A stretch of DNA of 33,212 bases, taken from contig CALFWV010000038.1 of the NCBI GenBank assembly GCA_937927825.1, positions 1 through 33,212 on the forward strand, written 5' to 3'. The DNA comes from an uncultured Caulobacterales bacterium. GTDB taxonomy: Bacteria; Pseudomonadota; Alphaproteobacteria; Caulobacterales; Maricaulaceae. The notes below the pieces were generated by a model. It searched no databases, was not told where the DNA came from, and saw only the letters and a list, made by a program, of their open reading frames with translations. Position numbers and translations under genes: made by a program. Below, piece by piece: positions 15,779 to 24,591 of the stretch (positions are counted from its first letter, which is position 1; each line of letters opens with the position of its first letter).

Positions 15779-16237
15779 ATGGCTCGCAGATATCGTCATG
15801 TTCCAAATCCGGCCCTCCGCACGCGCGGACGTGTCAGTCAGTCCGGCATGGAGGCGTTAAATCACAATTTTGATAAAGTTGACACCTCCTGCGAAGATGA
15901 GGACGCCATTGAGATTAGGTCCCGCTGGCGAACCTTGGTCGACAAGGACCTTCCCGCAGCCGCCGATACCCACGCGGATTGGCCTGTATATCTAAATCAC
16001 TGCTTCGCCCGAATCCTGCTGGATAATGCCGTGGGGCAATATTGGCGGGATGTCATTCCCCCGCCCGCCTGGAAAAATACGCCCTTGCCCGTTTTGCAAA
16101 CCGCAATAGATTTAGGCGAATCCATCCGCGCAGGTGAGGCGGATATCTGGTCACTCAATGACACAAGCCTTCACATGCGGGGGAAAGCTCCGCGCGGAAA
16201 AAAACCTGCTATCCGAAGACGCAAACGCTCCGGATAA
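15779..16237 (+). CDS. conserved hypothetical protein
   Basis: Product of 152 residues, or 129 if translation begins at the ATG 15848. The core DADWPVYLNHCFARILLDN-type segment (here ADWPVYLNHCFARILLDNAV), the following WRDVIPPPAW and the C-terminal AIDLGESIRAGEADIWSLN look like a small conserved alphaproteobacterial family that I recall being variably labelled, sometimes as an acetyltransferase. No acetyl-CoA-binding motif is visible, so I do not assign that activity. The first 20 residues and last 20 residues are basic and Arg/Lys rich. No signal peptide or membrane helix. No clear ribosome-binding site at either start. Confidence 0.7.
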   Translation: MARRYRHVPNPALRTRGRVSQSGMEALNHNFDKVDTSCEDEDAIEIRSRWRTLVDKDLPAAADTHADWPVYLNHCFARILLDNAVGQYWRDVIPPPAWKNTPLPVLQTAIDLGESIRAGEADIWSLNDTSLHMRGKAPRGKKPAIRRRKRSG

Positions 16238-16249
16238 CGGCATATATAG

Positions 16250-16474
16250 CTATCTGATTTTGACCTTAGACATGAAAGCCGAGGGTTTTTTCACGACATC
16301 GGGTTTTCCGTAGACGTTAATTTGCCCCATGCCTGCAGCTGCCACATTGACGCGTCGCGAGGCGTAGACGGACGCCTCGCCCATGCCAACCAAGTCGGCA
16401 TCAACATTCTAACATTTTAAATCACGCGGCGGCCAAATCCCCAACACCGGCGCCATAGAAACTGACGGAAGCTA
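16250..16474 (-). pseudogene. 3' remnant of a DUF2807 (head-GIN domain) gene
   Basis: Read on the minus strand from about 16474, FYGAGVGDLAA is encoded in one frame. After a one-base shift (about 16421-16430) the reading continues as RDLKC, a TAG stop (about 16409-16411), and then NVDADLVGMGEASVYASRR followed by VNVAAAGMGQINVYGKP up to a stop at 16250-16252. The repeating pattern (GxGxxDLxAxxL.CE..DADLSGMGEAxVYAS..V.V.ASGMGxxxVYGxP) is characteristic of the C-terminal half of DUF2807 beta-helix envelope proteins. Only about 70 codons remain; the 5' part is missing and the remnant abuts the ileS stop. The frameshift, nonsense codon and truncation together mark it as broken. Confidence 0.75.
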
Positions 16475-19441
16475 AGCATCAAATGCGGAAACGGCCGCTT
16501 TGTCACGTGCTGTAATCTCGCCCTCTCCCTGAAAATAACGCCAGCTTCGCTCGCATTTTTTCCAACCTTCCGCGCATTTCAAATCGGTAACCAGCATATC
16601 GTCACTTGCAACGGAAAGCTGGCATTTCGATACGATGAGATAATCTGCGAGGACATCTGATGGGTTCGCAGGGTCTGCATAATCCGTCGCATCCGTGAGG
16701 CCTAAAACAGACATCTCTTCTGTCAGGCGGTTTTTGCCCGCGCGGATGCTGGCCTCCAGAGAGGATTTAATCGCCCCCTCTTTGCGCAAGGCTTCTATGG
16801 CGTCGAAAGCTTGATCGCGGAAGGCTTGCACGCCTGTGATGGCTTTTGCAATATCATCATTTTTCCACGTGTCCGGCGCTTTTTTGAAGACTTCCAAATG
16901 CACGGAGCCATCTTCGGACGGGAACCGGGCTTGCCAGACTTCTTCCATCGTGAAGCACATAATCGGCGCGAGCCAGGTCGTGAGCCGGAGGAAAATCTCA
17001 TTCATCACCGTGCGGCACGCGCGGCGGCGGGTGCTGCTGAGCGGGTCGCAATAAAGCGCGTCTTTACGAATATCAAAATAGAAGCTGGACAAGTCGCCCG
17101 TGCAGAAATTAAACGAGGTCGAAAATATCTTGCGGTGATCATGATCCGTCACGGCGGCCGTGTGCATCTCCGTCAGCTCATGCAGGCGGTGCAGCACCCA
17201 TTTTTCCAGGGCCGGCATATCTTCATAGGACACCGCCTCGGCGTCGGAATATCCATCCAGTGCGCCAATCATATAGCGCAGCGTATTGCGGAGCTTGCGA
17301 TAGGAATCGACATTGGTTTGGATGATCTCTTTCCCGATTTTCAGGTCATTTGTTGTGTCAGATGACGCCACCCAGAGACGGATGATTTCTACACCATATT
17401 GCTTGGCGAGGTCGAGCGGGCTCATCGTATTCCCGAGAGATGTGGACATTTTCAGTCCCTTCTCATCGACGACAAACCCATCCGTCATAACGCCTTTATA
17501 AGGCGCTTCGCCGTAAACAGCGCAGCTCTCGAGCAAGCTGGATTGGAACCAACCACGATGTTGGTCCGAGCCTTCAAGATAGAGGTCCGCACGGTCCGGC
17601 AAATCATCTCGCGCCTTTAAACAGAACGCGTGGGTACAGCCGGAGTCAAACCAGACGTCCAGAATATCCGTGACCTTTTCCCACTCGCTCGCGTCCTCAC
17701 CTAGGAAAACGGACGCATCCGTGTCGAACCAGCCATCCACGCCCTGCTCCCGCACGGCCGCCAGGATACGCGCGTCAATCGCGTCGGCGTCGTCGCGTTC
17801 GGTATGAAGCGTGCCGTCCTTATGGACCATCAATGTAATCGGCACACCCCAGGCGCGCTGGCGAGAGATGAGCCAGTCCGGACGATCTGCGACCATTGTG
17901 GACAGGCGATTTTTCGCACGCGGCGGCCAGAATTGTGTTTCGTCAATCGCGGCCATCGCTTGATCGCGCAGGCCTTCTTTGGACATAGAGATAAACCATT
18001 GCGGAGTCGCACGGCGGATAACGGGGGCTTTTGATCGCCAGCTATGCGCATCGCGCAAAGTCATCATACCTCGAGCTAAGAGGTTGCCGCATTCCACGAG
18101 CGCTTTCAGCACTTCGCCATTCGCTTTGCCGTCTTGCCCGCGTTTTTTAGCGGGAGAGAGACGAATAACATCCAAACCTTGGAACCGCGCTGGCATTACG
18201 TCGGTGTAGCAGCCCTTATCATCCATGGTCATAGGGACGACAGGGTCGATGCCTAGCGACTCTAGTTTCTTCTGGTTAGACACCCAAACATTATAGTCAT
18301 CCTCACCATGACTAGGCGCAGTGTGGACAAAACCCGTACCCGCATCAGCAGTCACGTGGTCACCTTCTAGGAGTGGGACCGTAAAACTAAAGCTCTGCGA
18401 CTCCGTAAGATCTTCAAATTCTTCCGACTCAAAAAGTTTCATGAATGGATGATCACAGAAGTCGATTTTGTTTGCCACGTCCACTGATAGCAATCGGGTC
18501 GAACCAGAAACATTAGCGGCCGCCAAAACGCCTTCAGCTAAGTCATCAGCTAGAACATATTGCTCACCAACTTTAGCCCAAGGTGCGAAGCCAAGTTCTT
18601 CTTCGGACTTGACTGCGTCAACCTTGTAAAGACCATATTTAATCTTGCTAGAAAAACTGATCGCGCGGTTAGCAGGGATTGTCCAAGGCGTCGTCGTCCA
18701 AATGACAACGTAAGTGTCTTGCCAGGCTCCTAGACCTCCACCATCATTCTGATTGATCCCGCTCACAGGAAACTTCACATAAATCTGCGTCGCCTTGCGG
18801 TCTTTATACTCCACCTCAGCCTCAGCCAGAGCCGTCTGCTCGACCGGGCTCCACATGATCGGCTTTGAGCCGCGATAGAGCTGGCCTGTCCGGGCAATTT
18901 TCAATAGCTCGGCGCAGATATCGGCCTCGCTCTCGGGGCGCATGGTCAGATAGGGATTATCCCAATCGCCGATGACGCCGAGGCGTTTAAACTCGGCCTT
19001 TTGGATGTCGACCCATTCCGCCGCATATTCACGGCAGCGCGCACGAAATTCGCTCGGCGGGACGTCGTCTTTGCTGCGGCCTTTGGCGCGGAATTCCTCT
19101 TCGACCTTCCACTCAATCGGCAAGCCGTGACAATCCCAGCCAGGAACGTAATTCGCATTATGCCCCGCCATTTGCTGGGCGCGATTGATGATGTCTTTGT
19201 GAACCTTATTCAGCGCGGTCCCCATATGGATATGACCATTGGCATAAGGCGGTCCGTCATGGAGGGTCCACTGCCCCTTTTCATTCTCGGCGGCGCGTTG
19301 TTTTTTATACAAGTCAAGTTTGTCCCAACGCTCCAGCCATTTCGGCTCGGCTTTAGGAAGCCCTGCGCGCATGGGGAAATCAGTTTTGGGCAAGAACAAC
19401 GTCTCGCGGTAATCGCGAGCGGTTTGGGTGGAATCTGTCAT
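16472..19441 (-). CDS. ileS: isoleucyl-tRNA synthetase
   Basis: Product of 989 residues; charges tRNA-Ile in the cytoplasm. Family features in order: GPPYANGHIHMGTALNK (HIGH region, H72-M73-G74-T75), the editing CP1 domain with TTTPWTIPANRAI and GTGFVHTAPSHGEDDY, WFISM, ILDVWFDSGCTHAF and GLKMSTSLGN (KMSKS region near 660). The anticodon-binding domain starts near 720. Both catalytic signatures carry threonine substitutions (HMGT for HIGH, KMSTS for KMSKS). The C-terminus is short but has a Cys-containing KCAEGWKKCERSW segment. The ATG at 19441 is followed by a natural N-terminus (YRETLFLPKTDFPMRAGLP). Downstream is the DUF2807 remnant. No lspA gene follows, unlike many proteobacteria. Confidence 0.97.
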   Translation of the reverse strand: MTDSTQTARDYRETLFLPKTDFPMRAGLPKAEPKWLERWDKLDLYKKQRAAENEKGQWTLHDGPPYANGHIHMGTALNKVHKDIINRAQQMAGHNANYVPGWDCHGLPIEWKVEEEFRAKGRSKDDVPPSEFRARCREYAAEWVDIQKAEFKRLGVIGDWDNPYLTMRPESEADICAELLKIARTGQLYRGSKPIMWSPVEQTALAEAEVEYKDRKATQIYVKFPVSGINQNDGGGLGAWQDTYVVIWTTTPWTIPANRAISFSSKIKYGLYKVDAVKSEEELGFAPWAKVGEQYVLADDLAEGVLAAANVSGSTRLLSVDVANKIDFCDHPFMKLFESEEFEDLTESQSFSFTVPLLEGDHVTADAGTGFVHTAPSHGEDDYNVWVSNQKKLESLGIDPVVPMTMDDKGCYTDVMPARFQGLDVIRLSPAKKRGQDGKANGEVLKALVECGNLLARGMMTLRDAHSWRSKAPVIRRATPQWFISMSKEGLRDQAMAAIDETQFWPPRAKNRLSTMVADRPDWLISRQRAWGVPITLMVHKDGTLHTERDDADAIDARILAAVREQGVDGWFDTDASVFLGEDASEWEKVTDILDVWFDSGCTHAFCLKARDDLPDRADLYLEGSDQHRGWFQSSLLESCAVYGEAPYKGVMTDGFVVDEKGLKMSTSLGNTMSPLDLAKQYGVEIIRLWVASSDTTNDLKIGKEIIQTNVDSYRKLRNTLRYMIGALDGYSDAEAVSYEDMPALEKWVLHRLHELTEMHTAAVTDHDHRKIFSTSFNFCTGDLSSFYFDIRKDALYCDPLSSTRRRACRTVMNEIFLRLTTWLAPIMCFTMEEVWQARFPSEDGSVHLEVFKKAPDTWKNDDIAKAITGVQAFRDQAFDAIEALRKEGAIKSSLEASIRAGKNRLTEEMSVLGLTDATDYADPANPSDVLADYLIVSKCQLSVASDDMLVTDLKCAEGWKKCERSWRYFQGEGEITARDKAAVSAFDA

Positions 19442-19618
19442 GGATATCTCATGTGAGAGCGGAAGTCTTAAAAACGAAAAGGAGCATGTCCCGGGCGGCT
19501 AACCGACCGGGCCTATAATTCGTATTATGTTGTACTTCGTGAACATGAGAGCGCGATAGCAGGCGGCAAGGCGGGCGTCCAGCGTGAGTTGGCCAACGCT
19601 TCAAATGAGACTCGGTGT

Positions 19619-19888
19619 CTAAGCCTTCTTTTTCGCCGTCGTCTTCCGCGCTGGCTTCTTGACGGTTTTCTGGGCCGCCTTCAGCGTTTCAATCTCGGCC
19701 AGTGCCGCGTCCAACCGGGCTTTAAGCACGTCAAACTCCTCGCGGCTGACGAGATCCATGTCTTGGACGAATTTTTCGGCTTGGCTGCGGCCCATGGCTT
19801 TGACTTCATCGCCGACGCCTTTGATAGCGCCAACGGCGTTCGTCATGAGATTAGAAAGGTCGTCGAGGGGTTTATTTTTTCCGGTCAC
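19619..19888 (-). CDS. ubiK: UbiK/YqiC (BMFP) family ubiquinone biosynthesis accessory factor
   Basis: Product of about 89 residues. UbiK-type proteins are small coiled-coil proteins that support aerobic ubiquinone synthesis with UbiJ. The BMFP signature is visible: LDDLSNLMTNAVGAIKGVGDEV, then REEFDVLKARLDAALAEIETLK coiled coil, and a basic tail of Lys/Ala/Thr. GTG at 19888 is preferred as start because AGGAG lies six nt upstream; a TTG at 19891 would be only three nt away. It points away from lgt and is followed, after about 180 bp, by ileS on the same strand. Confidence 0.85.
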   Translation of the reverse strand: MTGKNKPLDDLSNLMTNAVGAIKGVGDEVKAMGRSQAEKFVQDMDLVSREEFDVLKARLDAALAEIETLKAAQKTVKKPARKTTAKKKA

Positions 19889-19976
19889 CAAAGGCTCCTG
19901 TTTCGCTTTTATTGGGGTTGGTTTAGATGTAGGGACGCCCTACACGGTTTTCCAGCACTCGCGAGTATTGCTTCCC

Positions 19977-20867
19977 ATGATTCTTTCAATCATCACTGCT
20001 ATCGATTTCCCAAGCTGGCTCCGCGAAGATGTTTTCACCATCGGACGGTTTTCACTGAAATGGTATGGCTTAGGCTATGTCGTGGGATTATTCGGGGCTT
20101 ATCTCTATGCGGTTAGCCTGACAAAACGGCGTGACGTTTGGATTCAAGACAAACCGACGCGCATTCCTGAAGTCGTCCCGACGAAAGATATGCTCTCCGA
20201 TCTCATGTTCTATTGCTTGATTGGCATTATCGTCGGCGGGCGTTTGGGATATGTGACCCTTTATTCGCCTGAAACCTTTTTGACCCCGTTGGAAGTTTTG
20301 AAAATCTGGACGGGCGGGATGAGTTTTCACGGCGGCTTCTTGGGCGTTGTCGTAGCCTGCTTTTATGCGAGCTGGAAATTCAAAATCGACAAATTCCGAA
20401 TTGGCGACATGGCCAGCGTGGGCGCACCAATTGGTCTCGGCATCGTGCGCCTGTTCGGTAATTTCATCAATCAAGAACTATGGGGTCGCCCCACGGACGT
20501 ACCTTGGGCCATGCGTTTCCCTAAAGACCCTGATTTCTTAGCCCGCCACCCGAGTCAGCTATATGAGGCCTTTTTAGAAGGGCTTGTTCTCTTTTTGATA
20601 CTCCGGTTCATGACGGTGCGTTACAAAGCTTTGACCAAACCCGGATTACTTTTTGGAGCGTTGATGTTTTTCTACGGCGTCTTCCGATTCAGCGTCGAAT
20701 TTGTTCGCGAACCCGACAATATCGCCCAGTTTGGCCTTTTAACCCGCGGTATGGCCTATAGCTTGCCGATGATTATCGCGGGCGCGATTCTCATGTATTG
20801 GGCCGCACGCCGCGCACCTGTTTCACCAAAGCGTATCAAAGTCGAAGACAATGACGACCTCGCTTGA
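19977..20867 (+). CDS. lgt: prolipoprotein diacylglyceryl transferase
   Basis: Product of 296 residues. It transfers diacylglycerol from phosphatidylglycerol to the lipobox cysteine of prolipoproteins in the inner membrane; lipoprotein genes at 326 and 30736 would be substrates. Multiple hydrophobic segments occur with the signature regions KWYGLGYVVG, GGRLGY, WTGGMSFHGGFLG, LFGNFINQELWGRPT and RHPSQLYEAFLEG. The start at 19977 follows from the family N-terminus; longer in-frame readings upstream run antisense to ubiK and are not credible. The 3' end overlaps the next gene by 17 nt. Confidence 0.96.
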   Translation: MILSIITAIDFPSWLREDVFTIGRFSLKWYGLGYVVGLFGAYLYAVSLTKRRDVWIQDKPTRIPEVVPTKDMLSDLMFYCLIGIIVGGRLGYVTLYSPETFLTPLEVLKIWTGGMSFHGGFLGVVVACFYASWKFKIDKFRIGDMASVGAPIGLGIVRLFGNFINQELWGRPTDVPWAMRFPKDPDFLARHPSQLYEAFLEGLVLFLILRFMTVRYKALTKPGLLFGALMFFYGVFRFSVEFVREPDNIAQFGLLTRGMAYSLPMIIAGAILMYWAARRAPVSPKRIKVEDNDDLA

Positions 20868-21957
20868 GGACAAGCTGAAACACCGTATCCGCGACGCGGG
20901 CCCAATCAGTGTCGCTGAATATATGACAATCTGTTTGTTGGACCCCGTGCAGGGCTATTACCCGACGCGTGATCCGCTCGGCGCGGATGGGGATTTCATT
21001 ACGGCCCCTGAAATTTCGCAGATGTTTGGCGAAGTCCTCGGTCTGTGGTGCGTGCAAAGCTGGATAGATTTGGGCCGGCCGGAGACGCTGCATCTCATCG
21101 AATATGGCCCGGGCCGGGGTATTATGATGAGCGATATGCTGCGGTCTGCGTCGCTTGACTCCGGGTTCAAAGCCGCCGTTCAAGTCTGGCTAATTGAGGC
21201 GTCAGCCGCACTCGAAGCCGTGCAAGGCCGAACTTTGGGCACCGCGGGCGTCGCCGTACAATGGGCCGCGCGGTTGGAAGATGTCCCACCGGGTCCCAGC
21301 CTCATCATCGGCAATGAATTTCTCGATTGTCTACCTATTCAACAGCTCATCTGCGAAGACCCCTTTGCTGGGAAAGACGGCTGGGTCGAACGCCGCGTTG
21401 GATTGGATGACGAAGATAGGCTCTGCTTTGTAAAATCAGGTATACCCGCCGCCGCCATCCTAACGGACCGCCTTCCCACGGGCGCAAGCGATGCGCGGAA
21501 AGATAATGTACTAGAGACCTGCCCCTCCGTTGCGCAAATCATCGATAGCTTATCAGTGCGGTTCGCGGCGCACCCCGGCCGTGCCCTCTTCATTGACTAT
21601 GGCCCCGCAGACACAGAGTTCGGCGACACACTGCAAGCCTTGAAACGCCACGAAAAAGTCGGCGTCTTTTCCGACCCCGGCAATACGGACCTCACGGCTC
21701 GCGTTGATTTCGCGGCACTGGCCGAAACCGCTAACGCTGCAGGACTAGCGACCAGCGCCGCTGTCCCGCAGCGCGAGTTTCTCTCGAAACTGGGCGTGGA
21801 AATGCGGGCCGTCGCGCTTATCCGCGCCAAACCTGACGCCAAACCTGTCATCGCCCGGCAACTTCACCGCCTGACAGATACGGCAGAGATGGGCGAGTTG
21901 TTCAAAGCGATATGCCTCTCGTCGCCGGGATTGCCCGACCCTCTTGGTTTAAGATAA
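20851..21957 (+). CDS. MidA/NDUFAF7 family SAM-dependent methyltransferase
   Basis: Product of 368 residues. NDUFAF7/MidA enzymes methylate an arginine of a complex I subunit in mitochondria; bacterial homologues are presumed protein arginine methyltransferases. Motifs: SVAEYMTICLLDPVQGYY, GDFITAPEISQMFGEVLG, IEYGPGRG (SAM-binding glycine motif), IGNEFLDCLPIQQ and FIDYG. Length and order match the family. It starts inside lgt (17-nt overlap) and ends 10 nt before pgeF, so these three form one transcription unit. The precise substrate is inferred from the family. Confidence 0.92.
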   Translation: MTTSLEDKLKHRIRDAGPISVAEYMTICLLDPVQGYYPTRDPLGADGDFITAPEISQMFGEVLGLWCVQSWIDLGRPETLHLIEYGPGRGIMMSDMLRSASLDSGFKAAVQVWLIEASAALEAVQGRTLGTAGVAVQWAARLEDVPPGPSLIIGNEFLDCLPIQQLICEDPFAGKDGWVERRVGLDDEDRLCFVKSGIPAAAILTDRLPTGASDARKDNVLETCPSVAQIIDSLSVRFAAHPGRALFIDYGPADTEFGDTLQALKRHEKVGVFSDPGNTDLTARVDFAALAETANAAGLATSAAVPQREFLSKLGVEMRAVALIRAKPDAKPVIARQLHRLTDTAEMGELFKAICLSSPGLPDPLGLR

Positions 21958-21967
21958 TGAGCTCGCC

Positions 21968-22741
21968 ATGACCCCTCACCTGATATCAAGATTGATTCCC
22001 GTGCCGCACGGATTTTTTGGCTCTAAAGGCGGCGTGTCCGAGGGGATTTACGCCAGCTTAAATGCCGGATTTGGGTCCAATGATAATAAAGATCATATTG
22101 CGGAAAATCGCGGGCGCATCCGATCCGCATTGAAAGCTGATTTCCTTGTTAGCTTGAAACAAGTCCACTCAGATATTGTGATTATCGCAGAGACTGAGCC
22201 TGTGTCCGATATGGAAGCCGATGGGTTAGTCACAACAGTTCCCGGCCTCGCTATTTCCGCGCTATCCGCTGACTGCGGGCCTGTTTTATTGGCTGACGCA
22301 AAAGCAGGCGTCATCGGCGCGTGCCATGCCGGATGGCGCGGCGCTTTAAGCGGTATTGTAGAGAGCACCGTGGCGACGATGTGCGAGCTCGGCGCAACGC
22401 CCGAAACTATGACTGCCGCCCTCGGCCCTTGTATCGGACCGGAAAACTATGAGGTCGGCGAGGACTTCAAGACCGAGTTTTGCAACATCGATGCAGATTA
22501 TGCGCGCTTTTTTCACGTACGTGACGAAAAGAAAGCCCATTTCGATCTGCCCGGCTTTATCCTCTCGCGTCTTGCGGTCATGGGCGTGCAGTCAGAATGG
22601 ACGGGACACTGCACCTATGCCGAAAAAGACGATTATTTTAGCTATCGGCGAAACACACATGCCGGAAAAATCGGCTACGGTCGAAACTTATCCGCAATCG
22701 TCCTGCCCTCCTCCATGGACTCTGAAAACACAGGGCGCTAA
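21968..22741 (+). CDS. pgeF: peptidoglycan editing factor PgeF (YfiH/laccase-domain protein)
   Basis: Product of 257 residues. PgeF-type proteins remove misincorporated L-Ser from peptidoglycan precursors in E. coli; the family was formerly called polyphenol oxidase or laccase-like. Key residues are visible: H in LKQVHSDI, C in SADCGPVLL and H in ACHAGWRGA, forming the metal-binding/catalytic site, plus ALGPCIGPENYEVG. The start follows MidA by 10 nt. The substrate assignment rests on family knowledge. Confidence 0.94.
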   Translation: MTPHLISRLIPVPHGFFGSKGGVSEGIYASLNAGFGSNDNKDHIAENRGRIRSALKADFLVSLKQVHSDIVIIAETEPVSDMEADGLVTTVPGLAISALSADCGPVLLADAKAGVIGACHAGWRGALSGIVESTVATMCELGATPETMTAALGPCIGPENYEVGEDFKTEFCNIDADYARFFHVRDEKKAHFDLPGFILSRLAVMGVQSEWTGHCTYAEKDDYFSYRRNTHAGKIGYGRNLSAIVLPSSMDSENTGR

Positions 22742-22777
22742 CGGAATTCTAAATTCTTCCTGATTGGGATATCGACC

Positions 22778-23719
22778 ATGAAATTGATCAGCGGCACCGC
22801 CAATAACGCTTTGGCGAAGGGCATCGCAGACGTGCTCGATATTCCTCTGACCAGCGTGGATATTGAACGATTCCGAGATCAGGAGATTTTTGTCCGTATC
22901 AATGAGAATGTGCGCGGGGAGGACATCTTCCTCATTCAACCGACATCTGCTCCGGCAAATGACCATTTGATGGAACTTTTGATTTTGATTGACGCGCTTG
23001 TTCGGGCGTCGGCCAAACGCATTACAGCTGTCGTCCCATACTTTGGCTACGCCCGCCAAGACCGGAAAACCGGGGGCCGGACGCCAATTTCGGCGAAACT
23101 GGTGGCCAATCTGATTTCCAAAGCGGGCGCGCACCGCGTTCTGACTGTCGACCTTCATGCTGGCCAAATTCAGGGCTTCTTTGACATTCCAACGGATAAT
23201 TTGTTTGGCCAGCCCGTTTTCATTACTGATATTCGCGAGCAATTCTCTAAACGCGACCGCGAGAAACTTTTGTTTGTATCACCTGACACAGGCGGGGTCG
23301 TCCGGACCCGCGCTATCGCCAAAGAGTTTGACGCCGATATTGCGATTGTCGACAAACGCCGCCCGAAGGCCGGCGAAAGTGAAGTCATGAACATCATTGG
23401 CGACGTCGCAGGGCGAACTTGCATCCTTTATGATGACATCATTGATTCAGGTGGCACGCTTTGCAACGCGGCGAAAGCCCTGAAAGATCACGGTGCAAAC
23501 TCTGTTTCCGCCTATATTACCCATGGCGTGTTGTCAGATCCGGCGGTTGAACGCATCACCAAATCGGAGCTTACTGAAGTTGTGATTACCGATACGATTT
23601 TACAGCCGAAAAAGGTCAAAGATTGCAAAAAAATTCGCGAATGTTCCACGGCCAAGCTTCTCGGCGAAGCTATTCGTAGAATTGCAAATGACGAGAGCGT
23701 CTCTAAACTTTTCGCGTAA
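22778..23719 (+). CDS. prs: ribose-phosphate pyrophosphokinase
   Basis: Product of 313 residues. Makes PRPP from ribose 5-phosphate and ATP for nucleotide, His and Trp synthesis. Signatures: the N-terminal [20 protein letters not shown], the flexible-loop [11 protein letters not shown], the divalent-cation region [18 protein letters not shown], and the PRPP-binding loop [14 protein letters not shown]. Length is standard for class I Prs. It begins 36 nt after pgeF on the same strand and is followed by a 170-bp gap with two hairpins before rplY. Confidence 0.98.
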   Translation: MKLISGTANNALAKGIADVLDIPLTSVDIERFRDQEIFVRINENVRGEDIFLIQPTSAPANDHLMELLILIDALVRASAKRITAVVPYFGYARQDRKTGGRTPISAKLVANLISKAGAHRVLTVDLHAGQIQGFFDIPTDNLFGQPVFITDIREQFSKRDREKLLFVSPDTGGVVRTRAIAKEFDADIAIVDKRRPKAGESEVMNIIGDVAGRTCILYDDIIDSGGTLCNAAKALKDHGANSVSAYITHGVLSDPAVERITKSELTEVVITDTILQPKKVKDCKKIRECSTAKLLGEAIRRIANDESVSKLFA

Positions 23720-23764
23720 GAGCTTTCCCTCTCAAATTGCTGCGATAGAGACTCGCAAATCCTC

Positions 23765-23793
23765 TTGCGCGCTGCGCCCCTATTGCCTATAGG
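23765..23793 (+). promoter_or_regulatory. candidate rplY promoter
   Basis: TTGCGC (23765-23770) and TATAGG (23788-23793) are 17 nt apart. The -10 overlaps a hairpin (GCGCCC-c-TAT...ATA-GGGCGC, 23774-23797) that may instead be the end of the prs transcript. If this promoter is used, the rplY leader is about 90 nt. Confidence 0.4.
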
Positions 23794-23826
23794 GCGCGGC
23801 AATAAATGATTCAGCCCGACCACAGG

Positions 23827-23859
23827 CCGCTTCAATCCAGTTGGAGCGGTTCGTTTTTT
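23827..23859 (+). terminator. terminator-like hairpin in front of rplY
   Basis: CCGCTTCAA (23827-23835) pairs with TTGGAGCGG (23841-23849), nine pairs including one G-U, with a five-base loop, followed by TTCGTTTTTT. The T-run ends 30 nt before the rplY ATG, leaving no room for a full promoter after it. It may act as an attenuator in the rplY leader or as a leaky terminator after prs. Confidence 0.8.
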
Positions 23860-23889
23860 GGGCCAAGCACGTAAATTAAGGCCAGTCCC

Positions 23890-24540
23890 ATGAGTGTTGT
23901 TCTCGACGTTGTCATCCGCGAAGAAACCGGAACCGGAAATGCCCGCGAAGCGCGCCGCAATGGCATGGTTCCCGGCGTCATCTATGGCGGAGACAAAGAC
24001 GCTGTTTCTATCGGCGTAAAATATAATGAAGTTTTGAAAGCTATCAATTCCGGTCAATTCCTGTCCAACATGGTTGAGCTGCAGTATGATGGCAAACCGC
24101 AAAAAGTTATTACCAAGGACGTTCAGTTCCACCCGGTTTCAGACCAACCTGTGCATGTGGATTTCTTCCGAGTGACTGACAAAACGATTATCGACGTCGA
24201 CGTATCGGCTGTATTTGTTGGCGAAGACGCGTCCCCCGGCATGAAAGCCGGCGGCGCATTAAACGTTGTGCGGTATAATATCGAAGTTAAATGTCCTGCG
24301 GGATCCATCCCGGAAAACATCGAAGTTGATATTTCCGAGATGGAAATTGGTGACTCTATACACCTGTCCGAAGTCAAACTTCCGGCGGGTGTTAAGCCGG
24401 GTATCTCAGACCGTGACGTTACGATTGCAACGATTATCCCATCTCGTTCATCCAAAACGGCTGAGGAAGAAGAAGCTGAAGCAGCAGCAGAAGCTGAAGG
24501 CGTCGACGTCCCAGCCACAGCGCAAACAGCAGAAGACTAA
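23890..24540 (+). CDS. rplY: 50S ribosomal protein L25 (Ctc-type, long form)
   Basis: Product of 216 residues. It binds 5S rRNA in the large subunit. The N-terminal L25 domain (about 1-92: EETGTGNAREARRNGMVPGVIYG, KDVQFHPVSDQPVHVDFFRV) is followed by the TL5/Ctc beta domain (about 100-185: GALNVVRYNIEVKCPAGSIPENIEVDIS) and an acidic Glu/Ala tail. This is the long form common in alphaproteobacteria. AAGG precedes the ATG. The stop is directly followed by pth, whose start lies 51 nt further. Confidence 0.97.
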   Translation: MSVVLDVVIREETGTGNAREARRNGMVPGVIYGGDKDAVSIGVKYNEVLKAINSGQFLSNMVELQYDGKPQKVITKDVQFHPVSDQPVHVDFFRVTDKTIIDVDVSAVFVGEDASPGMKAGGALNVVRYNIEVKCPAGSIPENIEVDISEMEIGDSIHLSEVKLPAGVKPGISDRDVTIATIIPSRSSKTAEEEEAEAAAEAEGVDVPATAQTAED

Positions 24541-24591
24541 TTGTTTTCTGTCCTGCGTCGGCTGTTTTCACGCCGAGCGGAGGACAATGTT

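Noticed and set aside
19659-19976. N-terminal extension of lgt
   Set aside because: It is antisense to ubiK, and the family N-terminus starts at 19977.
23761-23785. RpoH-type promoter for rplY (CTTG ... CCCTAT)
   Set aside because: The spacing between the elements is too short for a heat-shock promoter.
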